Positions 1 through 11,000 of a stretch of 64,000 bases of DNA are shown piece by piece (position 1 is the stretch's first letter; each line of letters starts with the position of its first letter). Location of the stretch: contig SWDT01000015.1 in the NCBI GenBank assembly GCA_009193035.1, positions 124,001-188,000 of the forward strand, read 5' to 3'. This stretch comes from Halicephalobus mephisto (Eukaryota > Nematoda > Chromadorea > Rhabditida > Panagrolaimidae). The notes below the pieces were generated by a model. It worked only from the letters and a program-made list of their open reading frames with translations, was not told where the DNA came from and made no database searches. The position numbers were made by a program, and so were the translations under genes.

Positions 1-26
1 TTTAATTATCAAAACACTGGTTTTAG

Positions 27-642
27 TCGAATCAACTCCTTGTTGGAAAAAACCAAAGCAAAAATGATCTTCAACGGTGGAGAAACAGATCGTGATGACC
101 TCTTCATCCCTCCGATCATTCTCGACGTTGAACGGGGAGACATTGTCATGGAAGACGAGATCTTCGGACCTATCCTGCCAATTTTGACAGTTACGGATCT
201 CGATGATGCCATTACTGTAATCAGAGGCGGGGAGAAACCTCTGGCTGCTTATCTCTTCACTCGAGATGAGAAGAAAGTCGCCAAATTTTTGGATGAGACA
301 ACCTCTGGTGGAGTGACCATCAATGATGTCCTTATGCACATTACGGTGGATACTTTGCCATTTGGAGGAGTCGGGTACAGTGGATTAGGTCGATACAGAG
401 GAAAGTTCGGATTCGACACCTTCACTCATGAAAGAGCTGTCTTGAAGAGAGGATTCTTTGGAGAGCAATTAGCCGCTGCCAGATACCCTCCATCCACCCC
501 GGCCAAGGAGAAGAGCATGAAGCAATTGACCGGTACCAGAAGACCAGTCCCCAAGGTCCTCAGAACTTATCTCCCGACGATTCCCTACCTGTTGGTGGGA
601 ATACTGATTGGATTCCTCTTGAACAAGTACTCTGTTCGTTAA
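27..642 (+). CDS. ALDH3-family fatty aldehyde dehydrogenase, C-terminal exon (5' truncated by window)
   Basis: The window opens inside an intron ending TTTTAG (21-26), and the last exon runs 27-642. The translation shows the ALDH3 C-terminal half in order: a DEIFGPILPI strand, ETSSGGV-type and NDVLMH-type segments (here TTSGGVTINDVLMH), the FGGVGYSGLGRYRGKFGFDTF block that closes the active site, and an RYPP linker. It ends in a hydrophobic tail (YLPTIPYLLVGILIGFLL) typical of the membrane-anchored ALDH3A2 type. Such enzymes oxidise long-chain fatty aldehydes to fatty acids with NAD+ at the ER. The catalytic cysteine and Rossmann region lie upstream of the window. A polyadenylation signal AATAAA lies at 812-817. 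The next gene on the same strand is CPT1, also a fatty-acid enzyme. The family call is certain; the exact paralogue is not. Confidence 0.95.
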
Positions 643-700
643 ATTTGATTCCGTTAACTGAAATTTAGATATCAGAGGATATTTATTAAAAGAACTGATT

Positions 701-896
701 TGGTCGTTGAATCTTGGTCCCGAAACGTATAATGATCCCACTTTTTCTGACACACTGTTTAATAATTCGATTTCTTCGATACACAATAAGAAATTCCTTC
801 ATTTAAAAAATAATAAAAATAATAATTTTAAACTCAATTATTATATTAGATTCAATTGAGGTTACTGGTCGTGTCGGGACCAAGATTCAACAACCA
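701..896. repeat. Inverted repeat pair in the ALDH 3' region (MITE-like)
   Basis: A 23-nt arm at 701-723 (TGGTCGTTGAATCTTGGTCC...) is the reverse complement of 874-896 with one mismatch, separated by about 150 nt of AT-rich DNA. A third, more diverged copy of the arm and its left flank lies at about 7310-7355. The structure resembles a small non-autonomous element or hairpin inside the 3' UTR or spacer. No coding capacity is seen. Confidence 0.65.
812..817 (+). terminator. Polyadenylation signal of the ALDH gene
   Basis: An AATAAA hexamer lies 170 nt after the ALDH stop, inside the loop between the two inverted-repeat arms. Confidence 0.45.
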
Positions 897-1479
897 GGTT
901 TGTTTTTTTAATGTGACTTACTGTATTTATAGCAATCGGATCGAATAATTGGAATTTGAATAAAAATTTCCCTTTGTGTCGATTTTGCGGAAGAATGATG
1001 AAGGTTAAAAAGTGGAATATCTTTTCCAATTCCAGCAAATGTTGAAATTAGTTAACTTTTTTGTGATTTTTATCCGGTTGAGATTAATTTGTGATTTTTC
1101 TGTTTTGGTCTTCTCGGGTTTTCAGTCAATCGTCTAGATCTGTATCGAAAACAGAAATCGTTAATGAAGACAGTTGTAGAGGATTCAAATCATCAATTCT
1201 CCAAGAAGAACCTAAAAAACAAATGAATTTAATTCAATCCCGTTCTGATTGATTAGACATTATTAGATTTCTGAGCAAATTAAAATTGACTCTCCCGTTA
1301 AATCTTCAACTTGTAACGTGGCGGACACGCGGTGAAAAAGAACGACCTTTGGACCTGGGCGGAGTCTTTCGGTCCGAAAAAAGAACTTTCTGTGGAGATC
1401 GACGATATAAAAATCCGAAGTGATCAACAATCAATCAACCATATTATCGACTGGGTAAATTGGATACTGTAAGATAAAC
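897..1479. other. Spacer and CPT1 promoter region
   Basis: This is AT-rich spacer with no open frame of note. The 3' part (from about 1320) is less AT-rich and leads into a TATA box and the presumed CPT1 5' UTR. Confidence 0.5.
1406..1413 (+). promoter_or_regulatory. TATA box of the CPT1 gene
   Basis: TATAAAAA lies 74 nt before the CPT1 ATG, a position that would put the cap site near 1435-1440. A TATA-driven start means this 5' end may not be trans-spliced. Confidence 0.6.
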
Positions 1480-4400
1480 ATGGAGGTGAGTTTGGTTTTA
1501 AACGATAGTCTAGGGCGATGTTGGAGTCGGTTAAAACACAAACACCATTCAATCCTCTTTGTAAATATTCACGACTTCCGGAGTAAAGGTTCCAAAGTGG
1601 CGACTTTGTCCTTTTCTACTTTGTGTTAGAGACTCAGAAAAAGCCGTAGTAAGGCCCAAAAATCCAATTTAAACTCTTACGTCACTTTTGAATCTTAGAA
1701 GATTGCTTTTTTGGCTACATGCCGGAAAAATTCCCCGACTCCTCTTCCAAAGAGAGGTACAACGACTCTTCGCGCGAAAACTGGTCAGCGGTCAGTTTAC
1801 TTCTCCCGCTTGAGGATAGTCTGGTCGATAACAGACCAAGTTCTTCGCGTCCGCAATGTTTCTAATTTTATTGATCTTTTTAGTGCTTATCTTCAGTAAT
1901 TTTAATTTAGAAATTCCATGTTAATTCTACTATAAACATAATTAGATTTTGGTAAAGCTTTCTGGGAATTTTTCTGTTATCAGAACGGTCTGCACAACGC
2001 TGGCTCTCGTTCCCGCCATTATCTAACCTATCTCTGGCTCGTTTATTGGCTTTTGTTGGAATCTGGGATGCAAACCAGACACCTTAATAGGAGCATGTGA
2101 TGACTGATAATGACCTTGTCCTCTTTCTCCTTTGTCTTGGACTTTGGACTTTTGAATTTTATAACTTTTCAAGATTCTCCTTCAGGCTTCCTCAAGTTCG
2201 GATTGGGTTGATTCCTTTAAGATGGGCTACTCCAAGGTTCCTGTTGACGGGAAGACGAATTTCCGAAGATATCAAAGAAAACTCGATCGTATTGAGGTTT
2301 GTTTTTGAGCAATCATATATAAACAACTGATATATTCAGAAAAACATCCAAAACAAACTTTTCCCGATCAAGCTTGAGTGGCTCTTATGGTCACTGGTTG
2401 GCATCGGCCTTCTGAATGCCGTCGGCTTTGCCCCCATGAACACAACTATCGACAATTTGACGGACACTTTGGAGTACCATTTTGGGCAAGTTTTCATTTT
2501 GTTTATAAAAATACAGACAGTTGATTGCTCGGACGGGGTTCAAAGGACGATAAATGCGAAAACATGCTTTGATGAACTTTGAGTTTTTATGAATAACATG
2601 TTCATTTTTCTGTCCACAAAAAATTGTGAATATAGACCTTTGGACCCTCCCGGAGTTGATTGATGTAAAGAGCATGTTGCTGATGGCTGACGCACTGGAA
2701 AAGAACCTTTGGACCCGCCTTTGATAAGGTTTCCCGGGGAATTTTCAACTTTCGTTTTGCACGCTGACACCAGACTAACTATACTTTGGAACAAGTTAAT
2801 AGTGCAGGACTTTTAGACCAACGGTATGGAACCGATTGATTTCAATCACAATAATCGGCGCAATCTTCCTGACAATCTCGGTCTTCTTCATCAGACTTGG
2901 TTTTACTTTGATGAACTACTACCATGGATGGCTCTTTGAGGAGATTGGGAAACCAGTTTCTCTCCCGACAAAACTGTTCATGATGGTCATACAATTTGTC
3001 AGCAAATATGCCACGTTTTTCTCTTACACAGAACTACTTCCTTGGCAACCAGTTCCATCGTTAGATTCCACGATCGAAAGATACTTGCGAACGGTGAAGC
3101 CTCTTGTAGATGAGGCTAGATATCAAGAGATCGTTCAGATGTCAGAAGACTTCAAGAAGAACGAAGGACCTTCTCTTCAGAGGAAACTGTGGTTGAAGTG
3201 GATGACTTCAAGGAACTACGTTTCTGATTGGTGGAAGGAGGTTGTTTACATGAGGTACCGTAATTCCCTGATCAATACTAATGTCGGATGTGCCGATGTC
3301 ATTTACCAGAAGACAACTGACAATCAAGCCGCCAGAGCTGCTGCTGTCGTCTTGATGAGACTCAATTTCCTCCGAGAAGTCTTCCAGAAGCAGTCCCTCA
3401 AACCCATCACTCTCGGCGGAATTCCACTCTGTCCTAATCAATATCTGGACTACCACAGGACAATCAGAATTCCCAGAGAAACTTCTGATGAGTTTGTTCG
3501 TCTTCCAGACTCCAAGTTCATCGCTGTTTACTGTAAGGGCTGCTGGTACAAGATTAATGTCTTCCATAACAGAAGACTGTTGAGAGCAGCAGAACTCGAA
3601 AAAGCTCTTCAAGCGATCATTGACCGTACTCCCGATCCTGTCGAGAAGGAACCCTTCTTGGGAGCCCTGACAGCTGGACCTAGAGATCTCTGGGCAAGGA
3701 TTAGGAGAGAAAAGTTCGGATCTGGCGTCAATGCAGAAAGTCTGTCTGTGATCGAAGGGGCTTTGGATATTATGTTCCTTGACGACGAGGAGCACTACTA
3801 TGATGAGGTGGGATTTTAGGGATGTTTGTGGATTTATCTTTTACAAACATGTTTCAGAATGACCCATCCAAGTACAATGCTCAATATGCCCGGGCGTTCC
3901 ATGGGCATGGGTACCAGCTCTGGTGTGACAAACCTTCCGTCTACATATTCTCGAAGAACGGTCGAATGATGTCCAATGCTGAACACTCCTGTGTCGACGC
4001 TTTGGTTCTCGTCCACATCAGGGAATACATCAAATACCACGAGAAGTTCTCAAATCCTTATTTGCCCGACGGACACTGCCGTGGGGAAATTGAATGCGTT
4101 CCGACCGCAGAAAGACTCAAATTCGAGCTCGACGATGAGACTAAAGAGGCCATCGATGAAGCCTACAAGGTCAGTAAAGCCATTGCTGACGATTTCGAAA
4201 ATGCCAGCATCGTTTTCATGGATTATGGAAAAGATTTCATCAAGAAAGCGAAAGTAAGTCCTGACGCTTACATCCAGACTGCTCTTCAGATGGCTTACAA
4301 GAAGGACCAAGGGAACTTTGGATTGACCTATGAATCAACTATCATGAGGCTCTTCAAGGACGGAAGGACAGAAACCATCAGATCTTGCTCCGTCGAGTCT

Positions 4401-4892
4401 TGTGATTTCGTCAACGCCATGGAAAATCCGGAAATTTCCGACAAGGAGAAGTTGGTGTTCTTGAAGAGGGCTTGTGACCAGCATCAAGAGTACTACCGTA
4501 GTTGCATGGCCGGAAAGGGATGTGATCGTCATCTGTTTGCTCTTTACGTCGTCTCCAAGTACCTGCAGATCACGTCGCCCTTCTTGGATTCTGTGTTCAA
4601 TATGCCATTCACCTTGTCAACGAGTCAGACTCCTCAGCATCAGATGCCGGAGTATGCCAAAGCATTGAACAAGGAAAAGGATCTCTTCTGGCCAGCGGGT
4701 GGTTTCTGTTGTCCCGAAGGCAGCAACTACGGAGTCTGCTACACGGTCAGCGGTCCTGGAGACTGTTTGAGCTTCCACATCTCCACCTGGAAGAGCTTAC
4801 AGAACACGGATGCCTCCAGATTCCGCAGATGCATCATCGAAAGCCTCAAAGAACTCCACGACCTTGTTGAAAGTACTCACAACCAAGCATGA
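1480..4892 (+). CDS. cpt-1: Carnitine O-palmitoyltransferase 1 (mitochondrial outer membrane)
   Basis: CPT1 transfers long-chain acyl groups from CoA to carnitine, the committed step for mitochondrial beta-oxidation. Exons: 1480-1485, 2186-2296, 2340-2485, 2808-3807 and 3858-4892, with all phases agreeing. The product is 765 aa (human CPT1A is 773). The N-terminus carries two membrane spans (around PIKLEWLLWSLVGIGLLNAV and LISITIIGAIFLTISVFFI), followed by YHGW. The catalytic domain has YVSDWW, the DSKFIAVYCKG block, the LTAGPRDLWA block and the active-site NAEHSCVDA, with His464 and Asp468 matching CPT1A His473/Asp477. DGHCRGE, the RTETIRSCS block and the STSQTP motif follow. Exon 1 contributes only Met-Glu. 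Intron 3 starts GCAAGT, a GC-AG intron. The neighbouring ALDH3 feeds fatty-acid metabolism. The polyadenylation signal is at 5001-5006. Confidence 0.97.
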
Positions 4893-6337
4893 AAAATGTA
4901 CATAGCTTGTATAAAACTTAACTCATGGGTTTTTATTTTTTATTTATAATTTTCGTCTTTCCTACACGAAGACAATATTAGGAATCAGTTTTTGGTTTGA
5001 AATAAATGCTCCAACATTGATTTCCGAGAAACCCCTGGATGCAAAGATTGTTTTCATTTTGAGATTGTTTCGGGCGGTGGGCGGATATCGCTGTTTTGAC
5101 TCGAGAGGAGACTGCAGTGGGAGGACGGGGATCACGCTTCCTCGGCTTTGACCCGGGGTTTATTGATAGAGTGGTTGTTGAATCGATGGGAAGTTAGTCG
5201 ATGAGTCAGGGTTTCGAAAGAGTTGTTGCGAAATTCCGATCCCCTCAGGGTTTGCTGGATAAAAGCCGGTTGTTGAAATCAAGAGAATCACTATTTTTTC
5301 GTGATCAGGTCGTCAGCAACAAGATAGAATTAATTTAATTTGTTACTTTTTAGACAAAATTTTTTTGTTTTGCCATATTGTAATTGAGGTTAATTTTATT
5401 CTGATCTATAGTACTTTTGTAGGTTTTACTCGTTACAATGTCCAATTCTCCTCAAATTGTTCTATTACATCTTCCATAGTCGCTCTTAAACTTCGTTGAC
5501 TTTTACATCCACTACTCTAGATAAATTGATCATCTGTATCTCCAAGGACATCTTTATTGTTTTCCCAGACCTTTGAGGTCCAATGCCAGAGGCTGTTGTT
5601 TGTCTTTTGGGGAACACCTACGCGAAGATCAAACTGGCAACAGCCGTTCGGTTTCGACAACTGCCTCTTCTTTCATAAAGTTGATCGCGGTCATCCAGGA
5701 TAAGCAAGGAAGCAATCTGGACTAGCTGGATTGACCGACAAACTGTCCGTTAAAGTTTGTCTCTGCGGGGATCCGAGTCGGGATCTTGAGAGATTTGCTC
5801 AGCTAACCGCCTGCAGTCCGCTTTTCCTATTCTTCCAATGATGACTTTCGACGGTTTTCTCAATCTGCAATTTTTTGCCTTCTGGAAATCGATTTTGAGT
5901 TGATCGACGTCTTGATGCATGAGTGGACGGACATTTCCGTTGTTTTTTACGATTAATTTTAACCAAATTTACTTTGTTTTTAACCATCTGTTATCGCATT
6001 AGCTCCGATCCAGATTTGTTTTTTACAACTTTTCTGAATTTAGCATTTCTTGGACTTTGCTTCATCTGTTCCACGATTATTTTTGCTGACAAATAGGTCG
6101 TTTCCCAGCTCTTAACCCAAATCACTCATCAAGCCTGGTCACGAGGTAGTCGTTGATTTCCTCGTGTCGTAATTGCCTCTGATGAAATCCTCTGCGTGAT
6201 TTTCTCCTTAAGAAATTTTTTATTTCTCTGCTTTCGTGGTCGTTTTTCTCGAATTTCCAGTTACTAGATTTCAGTTTTCTCAACCTTGGTACTCGAACTT
6301 ATCTCAAATCTCAGATAAATCGGGTTCGCTGATCAAA
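4893..6337. other. CPT1 3' UTR and unc-60 upstream region
   Basis: AATAAA at 5001-5006 ends CPT1. The rest is non-coding by eye. A moderately GC-rich stretch at 5060-5320 and pyrimidine-rich DNA up to 6337 probably hold the unc-60 promoter and 5' UTR. AATCTCAG just before 6316 could be a trans-splice acceptor. Confidence 0.5.
5001..5006 (+). terminator. Polyadenylation signal of CPT1
   Basis: AATAAA lies 109 nt after the CPT1 stop codon, the only good hexamer in the proximal 3' flank. Confidence 0.6.
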
Positions 6338-6898
6338 ATGGCTTCTGGAGTCAAAGTTGATGCCACCTGCAAGCAGGCCTTTGATGATCTCCACAACAAA
6401 CATCAGCATGCGTACATCATCTTCCGCATCTCTGACGACGACACGACCATTGTCGTCGAAAAGAAGGGAGACAAGGGCGCTCCTTATTCCGAATTCGTCG
6501 ACGAAATTCGCAAAGTCGTCGGCAGCGGAAAGGAGTGCCGTTACGCCGCTGTGGATGTCGAAATCGCCGTCCAGCGTCAAGGAACTGACGGAAACGCTAA
6601 ATTTTCCAAGGTCGTCTTTATCCAATAGTGAGTTTACCTAAATTGCCTGAGGGAAAATGCAGCATTAAGTCCTCGAGACGAAAGTTCCCGTACTTTCCCC
6701 CCGACTGTTTCTAATTCCTTCGATTTCAGTTGCCCGGATGAAGCTCCAGTCCGTCGACGAATGCTCTACGCCTCTTCCGTCAAGGCCTTGAAGATGACCT
6801 TAGGTCTAGAATCCTTGATGCAGGTTCAGGCCTCAGATCTCTCGGATATTGACGAGAAGGTGATTAAACACGAGCTAATGAGCCATCAGCGTCTCTAA
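6338..6898 (+). CDS. unc-60: ADF/cofilin, UNC-60B-like
   Basis: ADF/cofilins bind actin monomers and sever filaments; the C. elegans UNC-60B isoform works in body-wall muscle. Exons 6338-6627 and 6730-6898 (phase 2, GTGAGT/TTTCAG) give 152 aa, the UNC-60B length. The protein starts MASGVKVD and carries NKHQHAYIIF, ECRYAAVDVE, then after the intron YCPDEAPVRRRMLYASS. It ends with the actin-binding long helix (SSVKALKMTLGLESLMQVQA). The similarity to the nematode B isoform is far closer than to arthropod or vertebrate cofilin, and this is the best single lineage marker in the window. In C. elegans both unc-60 products share a first exon holding only the Met codon. Here the Met codon is in the same exon as the B-type body, and I saw no A-type exons nearby. 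The polyadenylation signal is at 7110-7115. Confidence 0.97.
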
Positions 6899-8061
6899 TT
6901 GTGCCATCTCCGCTCTGCCTTCGCATTGCCCGACAAATCTATTTTTTAAGACGCAGAAAGTCACGTGAACTGAGTTTTTGATTCGGTTTTGATAATTCCC
7001 GTTTCCTCGAAACGATCGTCTTGTATTTTTTTGAGTCAAAAGCCCAGCACGGTCTTGCTTTTTGGATTATTTGTTTTGAATTTGAATACACAATTCGCGA
7101 CAGATAATTAATAAAATTCTAATAACTGTAGTTCTGGGTTTCGATTATTTATTTAACCTGTTTTGACGCCAGTATAACAAAGTATTTACTTTTTAGAAAA
7201 ACTAAGAATAGACGTATCCAACAATTGATACTTTGTATCCCACGTAAATGAGTAGGTGTAAATAACATAAAGAACCCAGTTTTTAAATAAAAGAATATCA
7301 CATTTGGACATTAATACTTAAAGGAACAAATTTGGTTGTTCAATTTTGGTCTCGACATGAATAATGAATTTCTTGCTTTGGAGTTGTTTTTCATGGCTTA
7401 CGAGTTCTTTTTTGTTTCTTCTACATATAGGAGGTAGAGGAGGACAAAAATGTTATACCCCTTGCTAAAACAGAAGAATTCCATTCAATAATACAAAAGT
7501 GGATAGATCGGCTCGGGAAATAAAGCATGAACTTGGAAGAGTCGCAGGATGTTTCTAATTCTCAAATCCAAAGTCTACAAACTGTTATCAGACTTGTAAC
7601 AACATACAACGCAGAATATCGAGCAACCATAAAGAAGCACGGGTAAATCCGACACATCATAGAAAGAAAGATGCTCCTATGGATATTAAGCCTGAGAAAC
7701 CTGGATATAATGCAAAGGGAAGACGTGCAGGACAATAGGAGTCATACCAATCATCGGCAGACGAGTGTAAAAACTGTTTAAAAAAGCTTCTAAGAGAAAT
7801 TATTAGTCGTATTGAAACCAAAATTGGATAACTAGACCTGTTCTTTTAATCTTGTTATTAAATATGAAGGAAGAAAACTACTTTGAAGTTGATTTAGGTT
7901 ATATAATCTTCAAAGAAAATAAGATTACAACAGTATACTGTAGAAGTAAGAAAGTGATGAACTAAGAACGGTCATGCAGTACTAAAAATTTTGGAAATGA
8001 TTAGTAAGTAATGCAAAAAGCAGTAGAAGTGAGTTCCGCCATAACCTACTCTTCTCGAATC
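6899..8061. other. Spacer with a decayed open frame
   Basis: The unc-60 3' end (AATAAA at 7110) is followed by AT-rich spacer. A diverged copy of the 701-723 repeat arm sits at about 7331-7354. From ATG 7527 a short frame (MNLEESQDVSNSQ...) runs 39 codons. A downstream frame (KKDAPMDIKPEKPGYNAKG...) continues to about 7835 past one in-frame TAG. This looks like a broken gene or element fragment without a recognisable domain. Confidence 0.3.
7110..7115 (+). terminator. Polyadenylation signal of unc-60
   Basis: AATAAA lies 212 nt after the cofilin stop codon. Confidence 0.5.
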
Positions 8062-11000
8062 TTATTGCATAAGATTGAATACAGCGGAGGTCAGATATGC
8101 TACCTTGCGTTCATATCCTGTGGCTGGGTCCGAGTCTTCAATGTTAGTCATGTCCACGATCAACATGTTCTTTAAAGCAGTAATAGCATCTTTGGACCCA
8201 TATCCGAGGATACTGTATTGATAAGTATGGTTATTCAAGTGCTTGTGATTATTAGAAGGTAGATAACGAACGGCGATCTTCTGGCATCTAGATTTCTCTA
8301 GCAATTTTCGTTTGAGATTTCCTTCGTTAATAGACTTATTGATCTCGAGAATTATCTTGCATGAACGCAGCACTTCAACATTGGAGTAGAAGTCGTCTTT
8401 GAATATCTCTGGATTCTTTTGAAACGCAATATGAAGACATGTCGTGCGAAGAACCTAAGGAAAATATAGTAATAGAAAATAACTCTAAATTTACTTTTGC
8501 CATATGCTCGAAAGCAGTCCCTTTGTTGTCGTTAAAGTGAGTGATTCCTAGATGCTTGATGAACTTTAAGATAAAGTTCAGTCTTTCTTCTTCGTCGACA
8601 GGAGTGTCCCTATTCTTCAACATGGAATGACTAACGGCGACTTCATAGATCTTATCCTTCAACAATTGATCGTCAATATTAATCCCGGCTTGAGTCCGTA
8701 GATGAAAAAGGATCCCTGTTACGTACTTCATAAATTCGGTTTCATGGTTGTTGAGTTCAGGAAATTCGAACCAATGATTTTCATCGGGTTTTGGATTTGC
8801 ATCTTTCAGGATGTCAGAAACGAAAGAATGCCCGGCAAGTTCACTTATTTTCGAATCATGACGAATACAGTCGATCACGTCCCACAGAACCCAAGGAAAT
8901 GCAACACAAGATTCATCATCTAGAAACAACCAAATTATTAATGAAAATTGTAATAAAACCACCATATGCAACGTTGTAACAAGCTACAGCAAACTGTTTC
9001 ATTTCCAAAGGAATTACAGGAGAGTAGAACTCAAAGAGCTCTTTTTCTTGACATTTCATGACGTCCTTCCATCTAGGAGTGAACTCATTTAGGTATGTTT
9101 CTCGGAAGCGCTTCATCAAATCGTTGACTAATCGCTGAACAATACTGTGGGTTGAAGTTGCAGAGTTAATATCGCTTCGACGGATATTGAAATGAAACAA
9201 CATCTCAGTAATCCTTCCAGAGAACAGTTCTCCTTCTGTTCTGATTCCATAACAGGCCATAATCATGTACACCTCTCGTTTGAAGGATTCAAAGTCTCTT
9301 TTTGCTTCTTCTTCATACTTCTTCCATCCTTCTACGTGAATCAACGGATCTTTGACTGGTTTTGAGTTATCACGTTCAGTGATATCCAGAATGCTAGTGT
9401 AAAAGTCTTCTGATCTTCTGTAAATCTTGCCTAGCATATTGTCTAAACGATACATTGGCTGGTGTTCTTTGCGCATATGATCAGGACTGAATCTGCAGTT
9501 GACCGTAGTAGTATTCTCTGGAGGAATGCCAGATTTGTGATAATTGAGATAATAATCCAGCATTTCACCATATTTTTTAGCAATTGGATGATTAAATCCG
9601 TACCTTTCTGCGAGAATGAAGTGGTTGTTAGAAGTGGTTCCGACACCATCTTTCTTCATAAACTCCTCTCTGAAGTTAGGAAGATGTTCTTGAACCTCGT
9701 CAATTCCAATTATTTTACTCTCATCCACGGTAGGAGAAGGAAATATGGCAGCTTCCTCAGAATTAGGCATTATCAATTCGGGATCCCAGATGACGGAGTA
9801 TTCGTCTCCGTCCATATCTCCCCCTCCAATTTGATCGGCAATCGGTCGACTTCCAACAACAGGGAACACAATGATATTCTTGAGGTGATGCAGTTCCTCG
9901 ACATCCACAGCCTCGACGAATCTCAAATCACCGCTGTTGTAGATAGGAGATTTGGTGATGGCAACTCTGCCTTCCAAAATCGTGTAATCCGTGCATTTAG
10001 GGCTGATCTTCTTGGAGTATTGGATGAAAACCTGACCTTCTTTCAATTTTTTGGAAAAGTCGGGGACACCGAACATGATTCTTGCATATTTTTCAGGAAA
10101 TGGCACGTGTCCTTTCTCGTATAGCCAACCTAAATCTACCGAATTACTACCAATGTGAATTCCCCCTAAACTTGCGAGATTGATCAATTGAATCACTCCG
10201 AACGAGAGTTCGGAGAAAGTACTCGTTTAGTAATTCGGTGGGTTTATAACTCTTCATTGCATCATAGTCCATGTATTTTGGTAGATGCATAAGAGTATTT
10301 TGGAAGCTAGTTGGGTCGATGGATTGGTCGATAATGTTGATTTCAAATTTGTCAAAATACTCCTTGATCCGCTTTTCGACTTGTTCTTTGTATTCTGGAC
10401 CATTGTAATTAGCCACTTGACAGAAAAGCTCGATTAAATGTCTATGGAACCTCAGAGGAGCTGGCGAGCTATATTTGACTACGTCAAGAGTCATCTCTGC
10501 GAGTATTTTTGGTGTAAATTTCTTCTGGCTCTTCCGAAAAATAATATCGCTGTTCTCCTCTAAGTTCCCAGCATCAACAACGAGCATTCCTTTGAAACCA
10601 GCATATCTAACTTGAAATGCCGAGGGTAAAAAGGGAATTTGTAGCTTATTCTGTAATTTTTCTGCGAACTCATGACTCATTCGGCCACAGCCATCGGTGA
10701 AGTTGTATTTTTGATCTTCGGATTTGATATCTTTTTTTAAGAAGCAATTGCTGACAGGAGCTCCTTTCCTGACAGAGGTGTAGTTCAGACCAATTCTGCT
10801 GCTGATTTTAGCTGGCAGAGCTTTTTCAAACTCGCCGAAAGATTTCCAGATATCCAGAATCTCTGCCTTGGATCCTTCGTAAAAATAACTCCCACAATCT
10901 TTAAACTTGGAATTGGAGCATAAAAATTCATTATATCTGGCATTATTAAGGTTGAATCCATTTTCACAGAAGTTTCGGATACGGTCGAAGGCTTTGTGAA

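Noticed and set aside
1711..2330. Two short plus-strand frames
   Set aside because: Both lie in or overlap CPT1 intron 1 and exon 2 in the wrong frame.
3208..3795. 195-codon minus-strand frame
   Set aside because: It mirrors the CPT1 catalytic exon, whose plus-strand translation matches the family throughout.
9462..10124. 220-codon plus-strand open frame
   Set aside because: It is antisense to the conserved catalytic part of the RdRP (GQVFIQYS, DMDGDEY); no splice context or motif of its own.
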